Notes: generated by a model from the letters alone, not told the origin. Positions 52,269-59,675 are shown, numbered from the stretch's first letter. The stretch is 64,000 nucleotides of DNA from Citrobacter amalonaticus (GCF_001559075.2 NZ_CP014015.2:3968001-4032000); one strand, 5' to 3'. Numbers and translations are program-made.

Positions 52269-52694
52269 ATGAGCAACATTACCATCTATCACAATCCAGC
52301 CTGTGGCACTTCACGTAACACGCTGGAGATGATCCGTAACAGCGGTAACGAACCAACCATTATTTATTATCTCGATACGCCCCCGACTCGTAATGAACTT
52401 AGCAATCTGATTTCAGATATGGGTATTTCAGTACGTACATTGCTGCGTAAGAACGTCGAACCTTATGAGTTGTTGGGTCTTGATGAAGACAAATTTTCTG
52501 ATGAACAGTTGATTGAATTTATGATTCAGCATCCGCTACTGATTAATCGGCCGATTGTAGTGACACCGCTCGGCACACGTCTTTGTCGCCCCTCCGAAAT
52601 GGTGCTGGATATTCTACCTGAAGGTCAGAAAAGTTCTTTTACCAAAGAAGATGGCGAAAAGGTCATTGACGAAACGGGGAAACGGGTTAAGTAA
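52269..52694 (+). CDS. arsC: Glutaredoxin-dependent arsenate reductase ArsC
   Basis: 141 residues, plasmid R773 type. Catalytic Cys12 in YHNPACGTSRNTLEMI; active-site Arg residues expected in TLLRKN, NRPIVV and GTRLCRP are present. Converts As(V) to As(III) for ArsB export. 12 bases after arsB; last gene of the operon. Confidence 0.97.
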   Translation: MSNITIYHNPACGTSRNTLEMIRNSGNEPTIIYYLDTPPTRNELSNLISDMGISVRTLLRKNVEPYELLGLDEDKFSDEQLIEFMIQHPLLINRPIVVTPLGTRLCRPSEMVLDILPEGQKSSFTKEDGEKVIDETGKRVK

Positions 52695-52740
52695 TATTTC
52701 CGCGTAATATTAACGGGCGCCTGTTTACTTCATACTGGTG

Positions 52741-52767
52741 TCCGCTCTTCGCTCACAGCGGATTTTT
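52741..52767 (+). terminator. Terminator after arsC
   Basis: TCCGCT-CTTCGCTCAC-AGCGGA stem with TTTTT tail. Confidence 0.8.
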
Positions 52768-52848
52768 AGCCCTCGACACATCAGAAGGATCATTGAAGAT
52801 GATTGCCCGGTGATCTGACTTTTAAAACTCGCTCAGGTGGGCTCAGTG

Positions 52849-53031
52849 TTAAGCATTAGGGAGAGTGGGCCACCTTTTGAAAGCGAAGAAATAAAGCGTG
52901 ATGTAGTGGATAACAGGAATCGAAAGGAAGATCGCCATTGGCCAACCAAACCCGGCTTTCCTTGCCATCCGGTAGCACGGGAAGAATGTTACTACCCACA
53001 TGATGATGAAAATTGATTTTGACTCGTTCAT
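52849..53031 (-). CDS. Small membrane protein in the mnt operon
   Basis: 60 residues from ATG 53031 (site AAGGAG; a start at 53052 is possible). Two hydrophobic segments (about 5-18, SIFIIMWVVTFFPC; about 30-47, PMAIFLSIPVIHYITLYFF) around a basic turn (RMARKAG). Last of four genes leading leftward from the mnt-like repressor, so likely expressed in the lysogen. Not recognised. Confidence 0.6.
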   Translation of the reverse strand: MNESKSIFIIMWVVTFFPCYRMARKAGFGWPMAIFLSIPVIHYITLYFFAFKRWPTLPNA

Positions 53032-53062
53032 GTCTGCTCCTTGATGGTCCACTCAGGTGGGC

Positions 53063-53422
53063 TTACTTAAGAACCAATCCGTTTAGTGCATCAAGAATTT
53101 TCGAGACGTAACTACCGAAGACATAGGTACAAAAAGCAAATACAACAGTGACAACGGCACCTGTTGCTTTGATGGTGGTTTTCATTGTGGCAAGGCTGGT
53201 TTCGATGGTGCTAAGCCTGCTATCAATGGACTTAATGTCCTTCTGAAGAAGCTCAATATCCCGCTGGATATAACTCACATCAGATTCAAGTTTCGCAACT
53301 CTTGGTTCCATACCTGATCCTCTGCCGCCACCGCTACCGTAGTCATCTGAGGTTTCGTGGGGTTGAACAACTTTAAGCCGATTCTGGTTTGGTAGTGATA
53401 CATCTTGAATTGTATCATTCAT
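53063..53422 (-). CDS. Coiled-coil membrane-tail protein in the mnt operon
   Basis: 119 residues. Disordered N-terminus (about 1-38, Gly-rich), coiled coil (about 42-85, VAKLESDVSYIQRDIELLQKDIKSIDSRLSTIETSLATM) and one C-terminal membrane helix (about 88-108, AVVTVVFAFCTYVFGSYV). The layout resembles XhlA-like and superinfection-exclusion-type proteins. Overlaps the upstream gene by 8 bases. Confidence 0.62.
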   Translation of the reverse strand: MNDTIQDVSLPNQNRLKVVQPHETSDDYGSGGGRGSGMEPRVAKLESDVSYIQRDIELLQKDIKSIDSRLSTIETSLATMKTTIKATGAVVTVVFAFCTYVFGSYVSKILDALNGLVLK

Positions 53423-53819
53423 TGTTCAAATCCACTTTAAAGTAAGCTTTATTTTTATGTACTGCGATCTTATCAAGATAGATAGTTGCCTGAATGAAGT
53501 AGTGCCCTGGTTCTTTGAATTGGCAGTCACTTAGCTTGAGCCCGGCGGCAGCGGAAAGGTCTTCATCTCCTGGATTTCCCTTGGCTCTGAGCCAAAGCCC
53601 TTTTTTAGATATTGGCTCATCTAAGTCGCTATCATCTTTGTAGATCTCGTATGTAATCCAGTACGCCGTATTATGCGAAAACCCAAGAAAATAGGCGTGA
53701 AAATTAATATCCAAAGTGAAAGGGAACGATGGTGAGTCATAGACAAGAAGGGCTGTAGCAGTGTCATGCTGACCGTCTTTCCGGCTTGGGTATAAAAACG
53801 CTACTTTTTCTTTGCTCAT
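53415..53819 (-). CDS. Beta-rich soluble protein in the mnt operon
   Basis: 134 residues from ATG 53819 (site GGAAAGGAAAA). Beta-sandwich-like composition (KVAFLYPSRKDGQHDTATALLVYDSPSFPFTLDINFHAYFLG ... GHYFIQATIYLDKIAVHKNKAYFKVDL). Resembles a jelly-roll ligand-binding domain; no catalytic residues evident, no signal peptide. Its overlap with the coiled-coil membrane protein suggests the two act together. Confidence 0.58.
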   Translation of the reverse strand: MSKEKVAFLYPSRKDGQHDTATALLVYDSPSFPFTLDINFHAYFLGFSHNTAYWITYEIYKDDSDLDEPISKKGLWLRAKGNPGDEDLSAAAGLKLSDCQFKEPGHYFIQATIYLDKIAVHKNKAYFKVDLNNE

Positions 53820-53872
53820 TTTTCCTTTCCGTAAATGCCTTTGAGCGTCTCTGGGATTAGGTGGGTTTTTTG

Positions 53873-54223
53873 TTACATCCCATCAGCTTCACGAGAAATG
53901 TCGAACAGAACATTGATTGCTAGCAGGTAGGCATTATCAACTACGCCATAGGTGCCTCTTGTAATAACGTTCGTGTGCCGACCAAGGGCATTTTCCATGT
54001 ATGAAATTAGTTCTTTATTACAGTGCTCACTTCGGTGATCTAGCAGGTGGAGGCCAATGATAAAATGTCCATATTTTTCAAACATAGTGTTGATAAATTT
54101 CTCGTCCTCGGAGAGGTCAAAGAATTCATCAATCGAAAGAGGTCGGTTAAGTTGTTCGAGTCGAGTCAGTTCTCTGGATAGCCACTGACATCCATTGCGT
54201 AATTGCTCTGCGGTCAATTTCAT
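53873..54223 (-). CDS. Helical protein next to mnt, unknown
   Basis: 116 residues, all-alpha (MKLTAEQLRNGCQWLSRELTRLEQLNRPLSIDEFFDLSEDEKF...). Conserved-looking pattern with His and Cys but no metal motif. Starts 20 bases after the mnt-like stop, so it is in the same leftward transcript. Confidence 0.58.
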   Translation of the reverse strand: MKLTAEQLRNGCQWLSRELTRLEQLNRPLSIDEFFDLSEDEKFINTMFEKYGHFIIGLHLLDHRSEHCNKELISYMENALGRHTNVITRGTYGVVDNAYLLAINVLFDISREADGM

Positions 54224-54243
54224 AGAAAGCCCTTATTAGTTAG

Positions 54244-54477
54244 TCAATAGTCCTTCAGCACGCCGTCAATTGCTTTATCTATGGCGTGCCTTAGCTTGTC
54301 TCCCAGCGGGTCATCGGGAGAGTGCTTCCCGAATAACGCGTCCTCAAGAATTTGCACGATCTCAGAGTTCATTGATCTTCCATTTTGTTTGGCGCGTTCC
54401 GCTATTGCATCACGCATACCATCAGGCAATCTTACGTTGAATCGGTCCATTTCTTGGCTCGGGAATTTACTCATCAT
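54244..54477 (-). CDS. mnt: Mnt-like ribbon-helix-helix repressor
   Basis: 77 residues from ATG 54477 (ATG 54474 also possible). Ribbon DRFNVRLPDGMRDAIAERAKQNGRSMNSEIVQILEDAL aligns with P22 Mnt (FNFRMPMEVREKL...NGRSMNSELLQIVQDAL), and the extra C-terminal helix (LGDKLRHAIDKAIDGVLKDY) matches the Mnt tetramerisation tail that Arc lacks. Expected to keep ant silent in the lysogen and to regulate its own promoter. Confidence 0.88.
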   Translation of the reverse strand: MMSKFPSQEMDRFNVRLPDGMRDAIAERAKQNGRSMNSEIVQILEDALFGKHSPDDPLGDKLRHAIDKAIDGVLKDY

Positions 54478-54486
54478 CAAAAACCT

Positions 54487-54506
54487 ATGATACAAACTTG
54501 TATCAT
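54487..54506. promoter_or_regulatory. Palindromic operator 1 (mnt side)
   Basis: ATGATACAAACTTGTATCAT is a perfect 9+2+9 inverted repeat lying between the leftward transcription start and the mnt ATG. Likely RHH-repressor site, analogous to an immI operator. Confidence 0.8.
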
Positions 54507-54518
54507 CATAGCACCTAC

Positions 54519-54555
54519 TTGACACTATTATAAATAGTGTTAAATTGGTTGTAGA
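54519..54555. promoter_or_regulatory. Overlapping face-to-face promoters Pant and Pmnt
   Basis: Rightward Pant: TTGACA (54519-54524), 16-base spacer, TAAATT (54541-54546). Leftward Pmnt: TCTACA (54550-54555 complement), 17-base spacer, TATAAT (54527-54532 complement). The two cannot be occupied together, as in P22 immI. An inner dyad ACACTAT...ATAGTGT lies between. Confidence 0.75.
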
Positions 54556-54570
54556 ACCAAGTTGGTTCTA
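54552..54570. promoter_or_regulatory. Palindromic operator 2 (arc/ant side)
   Basis: TAGAACCAAGTTGGTTCTA is a perfect 9+1+9 inverted repeat. It overlaps the Pmnt -35 and the Pant start point, so binding would repress ant and could influence mnt. Confidence 0.82.
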
Positions 54571-54588
54571 TGGCTAAAGGGGATAGAA

Positions 54589-54762
54589 ATGGGAAATGTA
54601 AGTTATTCAGGGCGTAAAAGTGAGAGTTTCCAACTGCGGCTTCCTGAACAAATGAAAGAAGAGATCCGCCGCTTGGCAGAAATGGACGGTATCTCGATTA
54701 ACTCTGCGATTGTGCAGCGGTTGGCTAAAAGCTTGCGTGAGGACATGGCTAATGGCCATTAA
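54589..54762 (+). CDS. arc: Arc-like ribbon-helix-helix repressor
   Basis: 57 residues from ATG 54589 (site AAAGGGGATAG). Short RHH protein: ESFQLRLPEQMKEEIRRLAEMDGISINSAIVQRLAKSL, with the ribbon residues Q-L-R equivalent to Arc Q9-N11-R13 position. Length is close to P22 Arc (53). First gene of the rightward immI transcript, expected to limit ant expression after infection. Confidence 0.85.
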   Translation: MGNVSYSGRKSESFQLRLPEQMKEEIRRLAEMDGISINSAIVQRLAKSLREDMANGH

Positions 54763-54833
54763 AAAGAGTGAAGCCCCAACTACGGCAATAGTCAGGGCTT
54801 CGGTATCAACATATCTGCAAAGGAAATATTGAC
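54761..54833 (-). ncRNA. sar: Predicted sar-like antisense RNA (about 73 nt)
   Basis: Minus-strand promoter inside ant: -35 TTGATA (54863-54868), 17-base spacer, -10 TATACT (54840-54845). Transcription from about 54833 runs leftward across the ant ribosome site to a hairpin (GAAGCCC 54795-54801 with GGGCTTC 54770-54776) and a TTTTT run ending at 54761. P22 sar has the same location, direction, length and terminator placement, and inhibits ant translation. Confidence 0.75.
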
Positions 54834-55649
54834 ATGGCGAGTATAACAACTGGAAATCTGGCTATCAACGTCCCATTCTACGGTTCTGCTCTGTACGTGA
54901 TCAACCATAATGGCGAGCCGTACACACCGATGAAGCCAATCGTTGAAGGCATGGGGATGGACTGGAAAAGTCAGTTTATTAAGATAAAGCAGCGTTTTTC
55001 TAAAGGTATGGTGGAAATCACCATACCCACCACTGGCGGTACTCAAAAGATGATTTGCCTTGCCCTTCGAAAACTGGCCGCCTGGATGAACACTATCAGT
55101 CCTAACAAAGTTCGGCCAGAGATCCGCGACCAGGTGATCCGTTATCAGGAAGAGTGCGACGATGTTCTCTATGACTACTGGACGAAAGGGCAAGCTGTTA
55201 ACCCGCACAAGTCAGAAACAACGGCTGACGATCGCACCCCATTGCGCGGTCTGGTAAACCGCATTATGGGCAAAACAGGCATTCATTATCAGCCGCTTTA
55301 CAAGATGATCCACCGTGAGTTCGGCGTTAACCACATTGACGAGTTGACGGCAAAGCAGGTTGCGGAGGCTATGGAGTATCTTGCAGGGAAAGCCCTGGAA
55401 GGTGAATTTCTACCGAAAGGGCAGAATCTGAACTCACTTCCTTCTGCAATGCCCCAGCAGGGACCGGGTAGAGTGCTGTTGCATTTGGATGAAAAAGGAG
55501 TGGTCCAAGGCTCATACCCGTTATATGAAGATCAGGTTGTCATGTCATTCGATGCCTTCGTTAGCTATTTCAGGAAAAAGGACTGGATAGTAGCTCCGAA
55601 GGATGAGGTTATGAATAGCCTTGCGGGGGCTGTGCTGAAAATTCAGTAA
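54834..55649 (+). CDS. ant: Antirepressor Ant (P22_AR type)
   Basis: 271 residues. N-terminal P22_AR_N domain (about 8-115, VPFYGSALYVINHNGEPYTPMKPIVEGMGMDWKSQFIKI...ICLALRKLAAWMNTISPNKVRPEIRDQVIRYQEECDDVLYDYW) and a second conserved part (about 135-190, LRGLVNRIMGKTGIHYQPLYKMIHREFGVNHIDELTAKQ) as in P22_AR_C. It inactivates c2/CI-type repressors and promotes induction. Its translation is probably controlled by arc coupling and the sar-like RNA. Confidence 0.92.
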   Translation: MASITTGNLAINVPFYGSALYVINHNGEPYTPMKPIVEGMGMDWKSQFIKIKQRFSKGMVEITIPTTGGTQKMICLALRKLAAWMNTISPNKVRPEIRDQVIRYQEECDDVLYDYWTKGQAVNPHKSETTADDRTPLRGLVNRIMGKTGIHYQPLYKMIHREFGVNHIDELTAKQVAEAMEYLAGKALEGEFLPKGQNLNSLPSAMPQQGPGRVLLHLDEKGVVQGSYPLYEDQVVMSFDAFVSYFRKKDWIVAPKDEVMNSLAGAVLKIQ

Positions 55650-55677
55650 TTCTTCGCAACCATGCCGATTCTACATA

Positions 55678-55699
55678 ACCCTGCTTCGGCGGGGTTTTT
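55678..55699 (+). terminator. Terminator after ant
   Basis: ACCCTGC-TTCG-GCGGGGT stem (UUCG tetraloop, one wobble) with TTTTT. Last rightward phage signal. Confidence 0.85.
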
Positions 55700-55718
55700 A
55701 TTGGTTTTTGGTATGGAT

Positions 55719-55761
55719 TTTGGGGGCAAATTTGGGGGCAAATAGTAGGTTAGGGGCAACT
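55719..55761 (+). repeat. Tandem TTTGGGGGCAAA repeats at the prophage right end
   Basis: TTTGGGGGCAAA occurs exactly at 55719-55730 and 55731-55742, with a decayed third copy (TTAGGGGCAACT, 55750-55761). Beside the prophage boundary these are best read as integrase arm-type or attachment-region repeats. The att core itself cannot be fixed without the left junction. Confidence 0.45.
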
Positions 55762-55886
55762 TTAGGTGCGATAAAATACCTGATATTCTCTGTTATCGTC
55801 TGATTAAGTCCATTTCAACATATTGATATTGTTATAAATGCATGTTTTAAAAGCTGTTTGTTTTTTATGTACGCAGTTTAACGCTG

Positions 55887-55921
55887 ATTATGGTGTTGCG
55901 GGGATAAACATTTCGTAAACC
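55887..55921 (-). promoter_or_regulatory. PhoP box and -10 of the phoPQ promoter, without phoP
   Basis: Minus strand: GGTTTA (55916-55921), 5 bases, TGTTTA (55905-55910), 12 bases, CATAAT (55887-55892). This is the standard PhoP-box/-10 spacing, and purB-phoP is the conserved gene order. No phoP start follows; the transcript would enter the prophage. Confidence 0.8.
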
Positions 55922-56000
55922 GGGAAAAGGGAAGTGCCGAAGGGCGGTATGAGCCATGCGCGGAAGTCGGCCCGGTGACGTCGCGCCACCGGGCAAGGGA

Positions 56001-57371
56001 TTACTTCAGCTCATCCACCATGGTGATGGCGCGACCAATATAATTGGCCGGAGTCATGGCTTTCAGGCGGGTTTTCTCGTCGTCCGGCAGCGGCAGACTG
56101 TCGATGAATTGCTTCATGCCTTCCGCGTCGACACGCTTACCACGGGTTAGCTCTTTCAGCTTCTCGTACGGTTTTTCAATACCGTAACGACGCATCACGG
56201 TCTGGATCGGCTCTGCCAGTACTTCCCAGTTATGATCCAGCTCGTCCAGCAAACGGTCGCGGTTCACTTCCAGTTTGCTCACCCCTTTCAGCGTGGACTG
56301 ATAGGCGATCAGCGCATAGCCGATACCCACGCCCAGGTTACGCAGAACGGTGGAGTCCGTCAGATCGCGCTGCCAGCGGGAAACCGGCAGTTTGCTCGCC
56401 AGATGCTGCAGTACCGCATTAGACAGCCCCAGGTTACCCTCGGAGTTTTCGAAGTCGATAGGGTTCACTTTATGCGGCATGGTGGAAGAACCAATTTCGC
56501 CGGCAATGGTTTTCTGCTTGAAGTGGTTCAGCGCGATGTAACCCCAGACGTCACGATCGAAGTCGATCAGAATGGTGTTAAAGCGGGCGATGCAGTCAAA
56601 CAGTTCGGCGATATAGTCGTGCGGCTCGATCTGCGTGGTGTACGGGTTCCACTGAATACCCAGCGAGGTGACGAACTCTTCGCTGAACTGATGCCAGTCC
56701 ACTTCCGGATAGGCGGCGATATGGGCGTTATAGTTACCGACGGCGCCGTTGATTTTGCCGAGGATTTCGGCCTGGTTAAGCTGACGGAACTGACGTTCCA
56801 TACGATAAGCGACGTTAGCCATCTCTTTACCCAGCGTTGACGGCGTAGCCGGCTGGCCGTGGGTGCGGGAGAGCAGGGGAATATCGCGATACTGCACGGA
56901 CAGATCTTTGACCGCGTCGATCAGTTGACGCCAGTAAGGCAGCACCACTTCATCGCGGGCGGTTTTCAGCATCAGCGCGTGAGACAGGTTGTTGATGTCT
57001 TCCGAGGTGCAGGCGAAGTGAATGAATTCAGAAACGGCATGCAGTTCCGGTACATTCGCCACTTTTTCTTTCAGGAAATACTCAACCGCCTTGACGTCGT
57101 GGTTGGTGGTGCGCTCGATAGTTTTAATACGCGCGGCATCTTCTTCATTGAAGTTCGCGACGATAGCATCGAGGAAACCGATTGCGTCGGCAGCAAAAGC
57201 AGGAACTTCCTTGATCGCTGCGTGCGCGGCCAGTTTTTGCAGCCAGCGTACTTCTACCTGTACACGGTATTTCAGCAAACCGTATTCGCTGAAAATCCCG
57301 CGCAGCGCGCTGACTTTATCGCCGTAGCGTCCATCGACAGGGGAAACGGCGGTCAGTGAGGATAATTCCAT
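56001..57371 (-). CDS. purB: Adenylosuccinate lyase PurB
   Basis: 456 residues, matching E. coli PurB along its length. Fumarase-superfamily signature GSSTMPHKVNPIDFEN (about 294-309, catalytic Ser in the SST loop) and THGQPATPSTLGKE (about 170-183, catalytic His). It releases fumarate from SAICAR and adenylosuccinate in purine synthesis. It follows hflD by 3 bases and is the last host gene before the prophage. Confidence 0.98.
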   Translation of the reverse strand: MELSSLTAVSPVDGRYGDKVSALRGIFSEYGLLKYRVQVEVRWLQKLAAHAAIKEVPAFAADAIGFLDAIVANFNEEDAARIKTIERTTNHDVKAVEYFLKEKVANVPELHAVSEFIHFACTSEDINNLSHALMLKTARDEVVLPYWRQLIDAVKDLSVQYRDIPLLSRTHGQPATPSTLGKEMANVAYRMERQFRQLNQAEILGKINGAVGNYNAHIAAYPEVDWHQFSEEFVTSLGIQWNPYTTQIEPHDYIAELFDCIARFNTILIDFDRDVWGYIALNHFKQKTIAGEIGSSTMPHKVNPIDFENSEGNLGLSNAVLQHLASKLPVSRWQRDLTDSTVLRNLGVGIGYALIAYQSTLKGVSKLEVNRDRLLDELDHNWEVLAEPIQTVMRRYGIEKPYEKLKELTRGKRVDAEGMKQFIDSLPLPDDEKTRLKAMTPANYIGRAITMVDELK

Positions 57372-57374
57372 AGA

Positions 57375-58022
57375 TCACAACTCCGGGGTTAAATGAGCAA
57401 GAATTTGTTTTGCCTGAGTGGTCAGGCGATGACGAGAAAACATTAACTGCAGACGGCCGCCGCCAACCTGGTGCCAGAGCACCGCGGCGCGAATGCCGGC
57501 CAGAAGCGAGGCGCGAACCTTGGCCTGTACCTGTGGGCTCTGCAATACGGCAGGGGAACCGGTCACCTGAATGCGTGGACCGAGCGGACTGATGACATCG
57601 ACATAAATACCGGCCATCGCGCTCATCAGCGTTTCGGATTGCAGATCAAAGTGATCGAGCTGGCGTTGCAGGCCGTTGATCCGCTCGCCCAGCGTGTCAA
57701 GCGCGCCTTTGGCGGCGGTGAGTTTACGCTCGAGTACCATCAGACTCAGCGTGTAGCGGGTCAGTTCCGCGTTCAGCCCCTGACGGCTGCTGGCATTCAG
57801 CACGCCGAGCAGGGTTTCCAGACCGAGGCGCAGATTCGCCTCGCTGCCGCCGAACACGCCCAGCGTTGAGCTGGGGTTCATATCGATAACGCTGTTCAGT
57901 GAGACGTGGAGCGCATCGGCATCACAATGTCCCTGGTGCGCCAGTTGTTGCACCAGGCGTGCTGACTGGCAGATCCCAGCCAGTGCGAGGGTGATGTCAT
58001 AATAATTCTTTGCCACGGTCAC
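57375..58022 (-). CDS. hflD: Lysogenisation regulator HflD
   Basis: 215 residues, helical, close to E. coli HflD (MTVAKNYYDITLALAGICQSARLVQQLAHQGHCD ... SALS-like SLNSVIDMNPSSTLGVFGG). A peripheral membrane protein that lowers lambda CII activity and hence lysogeny frequency. It sits between mnmA and purB in the usual order. Its neighbourhood to a lambdoid prophage here is a curiosity, not evidence of a link. Confidence 0.97.
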   Translation of the reverse strand: MTVAKNYYDITLALAGICQSARLVQQLAHQGHCDADALHVSLNSVIDMNPSSTLGVFGGSEANLRLGLETLLGVLNASSRQGLNAELTRYTLSLMVLERKLTAAKGALDTLGERINGLQRQLDHFDLQSETLMSAMAGIYVDVISPLGPRIQVTGSPAVLQSPQVQAKVRASLLAGIRAAVLWHQVGGGRLQLMFSRHRLTTQAKQILAHLTPEL

Positions 58023-58052
58023 TGCTTCCTTGTATCAGTCTGTTAAGAATAA

Positions 58053-59159
58053 TTATACCGGCAGGGGCAGTCGCTGCTCGATAATACCGCCGCCGAGGCA
58101 TACTTCGCCGCTGTAAAAGACCGCTGACTGGCCCGGAGTGACGGCGGCAACCGGCTCGTCAAACATCACTTCAACGCGTTCGGCGTCCAGCGCTTTGACG
58201 GTGCACGGAATATCCGTCTGGCGGTAGCGGGTTTTCACTGTGCAACGCATCGTGCCGGTGAACGGCAGGCGATCAACCCAGTGCAGTTGCTGCGCAATCA
58301 GGCCGACGGACATCAGCCGCGGATGTTCATGACCCTGAGCGACCACCAGAACGTTGTTCTCAACGTCTTTATCCACCACGTACCACGGATCCTCCGTTCC
58401 TTCTTTGGTACCGCCGATGCCCAGACCTTTACGCTGACCCAGCGTGTGGTACATCAGCCCCTGATGCTGGCCAATCTCTTCGCCATCCACGGTAATGATT
58501 TTACCCGGTTGCGCTGGCAAATAACGGCCCAGAAACTCGCGGAACTTACGTTCGCCAATGAAGCAAATGCCGGTAGAATCTTTTTTCTTCGCGGTGACCA
58601 GCCCCAGGTCTTCGGCAATTTTGCGCACCTGCGGTTTTTCCAGCTCGCCGACCGGGAACAGACTTTGTGCGATCTGCTCATGGCCCAGCGTGTAGAGGAA
58701 GTAGCTCTGGTCTTTGTTGCCATCTAACCCGCGCAGCAGTCGGCTTTTGCCGTCGACGTCCGCCCGACGGACGTAATGTCCAGTGGCGATGTAGTTTGCG
58801 CCCAGATCTTCTGCGGCGAACTCCAGGAAGGCTTTAAATTTGATCTCTTTATTGCACAGAATATCCGGATTCGGCGTACGGCCCGCTTTGTACTCTTCAA
58901 GGAACAGTTCAAAGACGTTATCCCAGTATTCAGCCGCAAAGTTTACGGTGTGCAGTTCAATGCCGAGCTTGTCGCAGACGGCCTGCGCGTCGGCCAGATC
59001 GGCTGCCGCTGTGCAATATTCCTCACCGTCGTCCTCTTCCCAGTTCTTCATGAACAGGCCTTCTACCTGATAACCCTGTTGTTGCAACAGCCAGGCGGAA
59101 ACGGAGGAATCGACACCGCCGGACATGCCGACGATCACTTTTTTTGGGCTTTCTGACAT
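58053..59159 (-). CDS. mnmA: tRNA-specific 2-thiouridylase MnmA
   Basis: 368 residues from ATG 59159 (MSESPKKV..., the E. coli start; an upstream frame extension is not needed). PP-loop GMSGGVDSS (about 13-21), catalytic Cys in NPDILCNKEIKF and in DSTGICFIGERKF. It inserts sulphur at U34 of Lys/Glu/Gln tRNAs using TusE. Followed by hflD after 30 bases. Confidence 0.98.
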   Translation of the reverse strand: MSESPKKVIVGMSGGVDSSVSAWLLQQQGYQVEGLFMKNWEEDDGEEYCTAAADLADAQAVCDKLGIELHTVNFAAEYWDNVFELFLEEYKAGRTPNPDILCNKEIKFKAFLEFAAEDLGANYIATGHYVRRADVDGKSRLLRGLDGNKDQSYFLYTLGHEQIAQSLFPVGELEKPQVRKIAEDLGLVTAKKKDSTGICFIGERKFREFLGRYLPAQPGKIITVDGEEIGQHQGLMYHTLGQRKGLGIGGTKEGTEDPWYVVDKDVENNVLVVAQGHEHPRLMSVGLIAQQLHWVDRLPFTGTMRCTVKTRYRQTDIPCTVKALDAERVEVMFDEPVAAVTPGQSAVFYSGEVCLGGGIIEQRLPLPV

Positions 59160-59213
59160 TGGAATACTCACGACATTGAACTTCAAGGCGGCGTATTCTA
59201 TCACGCACCCCTT

Positions 59214-59675
59214 TTAGTTGACACCCTCTGTAAACGGCCAGTTAAATTCGCCGATCATCTCCAGCGGGTAACGCACGCCATTTTGATAGCAACGAATACT
59301 TTCGGCAACCAGCGGAGAACGCAGGTTTGGGGCAGTAAGGATGGTGTCGGCACTTACCCACCGGCAGCAGTCGATATCGCTGTCATGGGGTTCGGTGTCG
59401 CACATATTGGCAAGTTCAATAGAAAACAGGAAACGCAAAAAAGGCGTATTGTCCGGCGCAATCCATTGATGCATGCGAATGAAGTGCTGAGGCTGAGCCT
59501 CGATGCCGGTCTCTTCCCACAGCTCGCGCGTGGCGGCCTGCACCAGCGTCTCATCGGCTTCCAGATGCCCGGCGGGCTGATTCCACAGCGCTTTGCCGTT
59601 GATAGTCTCTTCAACGATTAAAAACTTGTCCTCTGCATGGACGATGCAGGCGACCGTGACGTGCGGTTTGAACAT
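59214..59675 (-). CDS. nudJ: Nudix phosphatase NudJ
   Basis: 153 residues. Nudix box GHLEADETLVQAATRELWEETGIE (about 37-60) is intact. NudJ hydrolyses HMP-PP and nucleoside di/triphosphates in E. coli. Starts 3 bases after rluE ends, so it is coupled. Confidence 0.97.
   Translation of the reverse strand: MFKPHVTVACIVHAEDKFLIVEETINGKALWNQPAGHLEADETLVQAATRELWEETGIEAQPQHFIRMHQWIAPDNTPFLRFLFSIELANMCDTEPHDSDIDCCRWVSADTILTAPNLRSPLVAESIRCYQNGVRYPLEMIGEFNWPFTEGVN

Noticed and set aside
56232..59156. Long rightward frames opposite purB, hflD and mnmA
   Set aside because: Antisense shadows of strongly conserved host genes.
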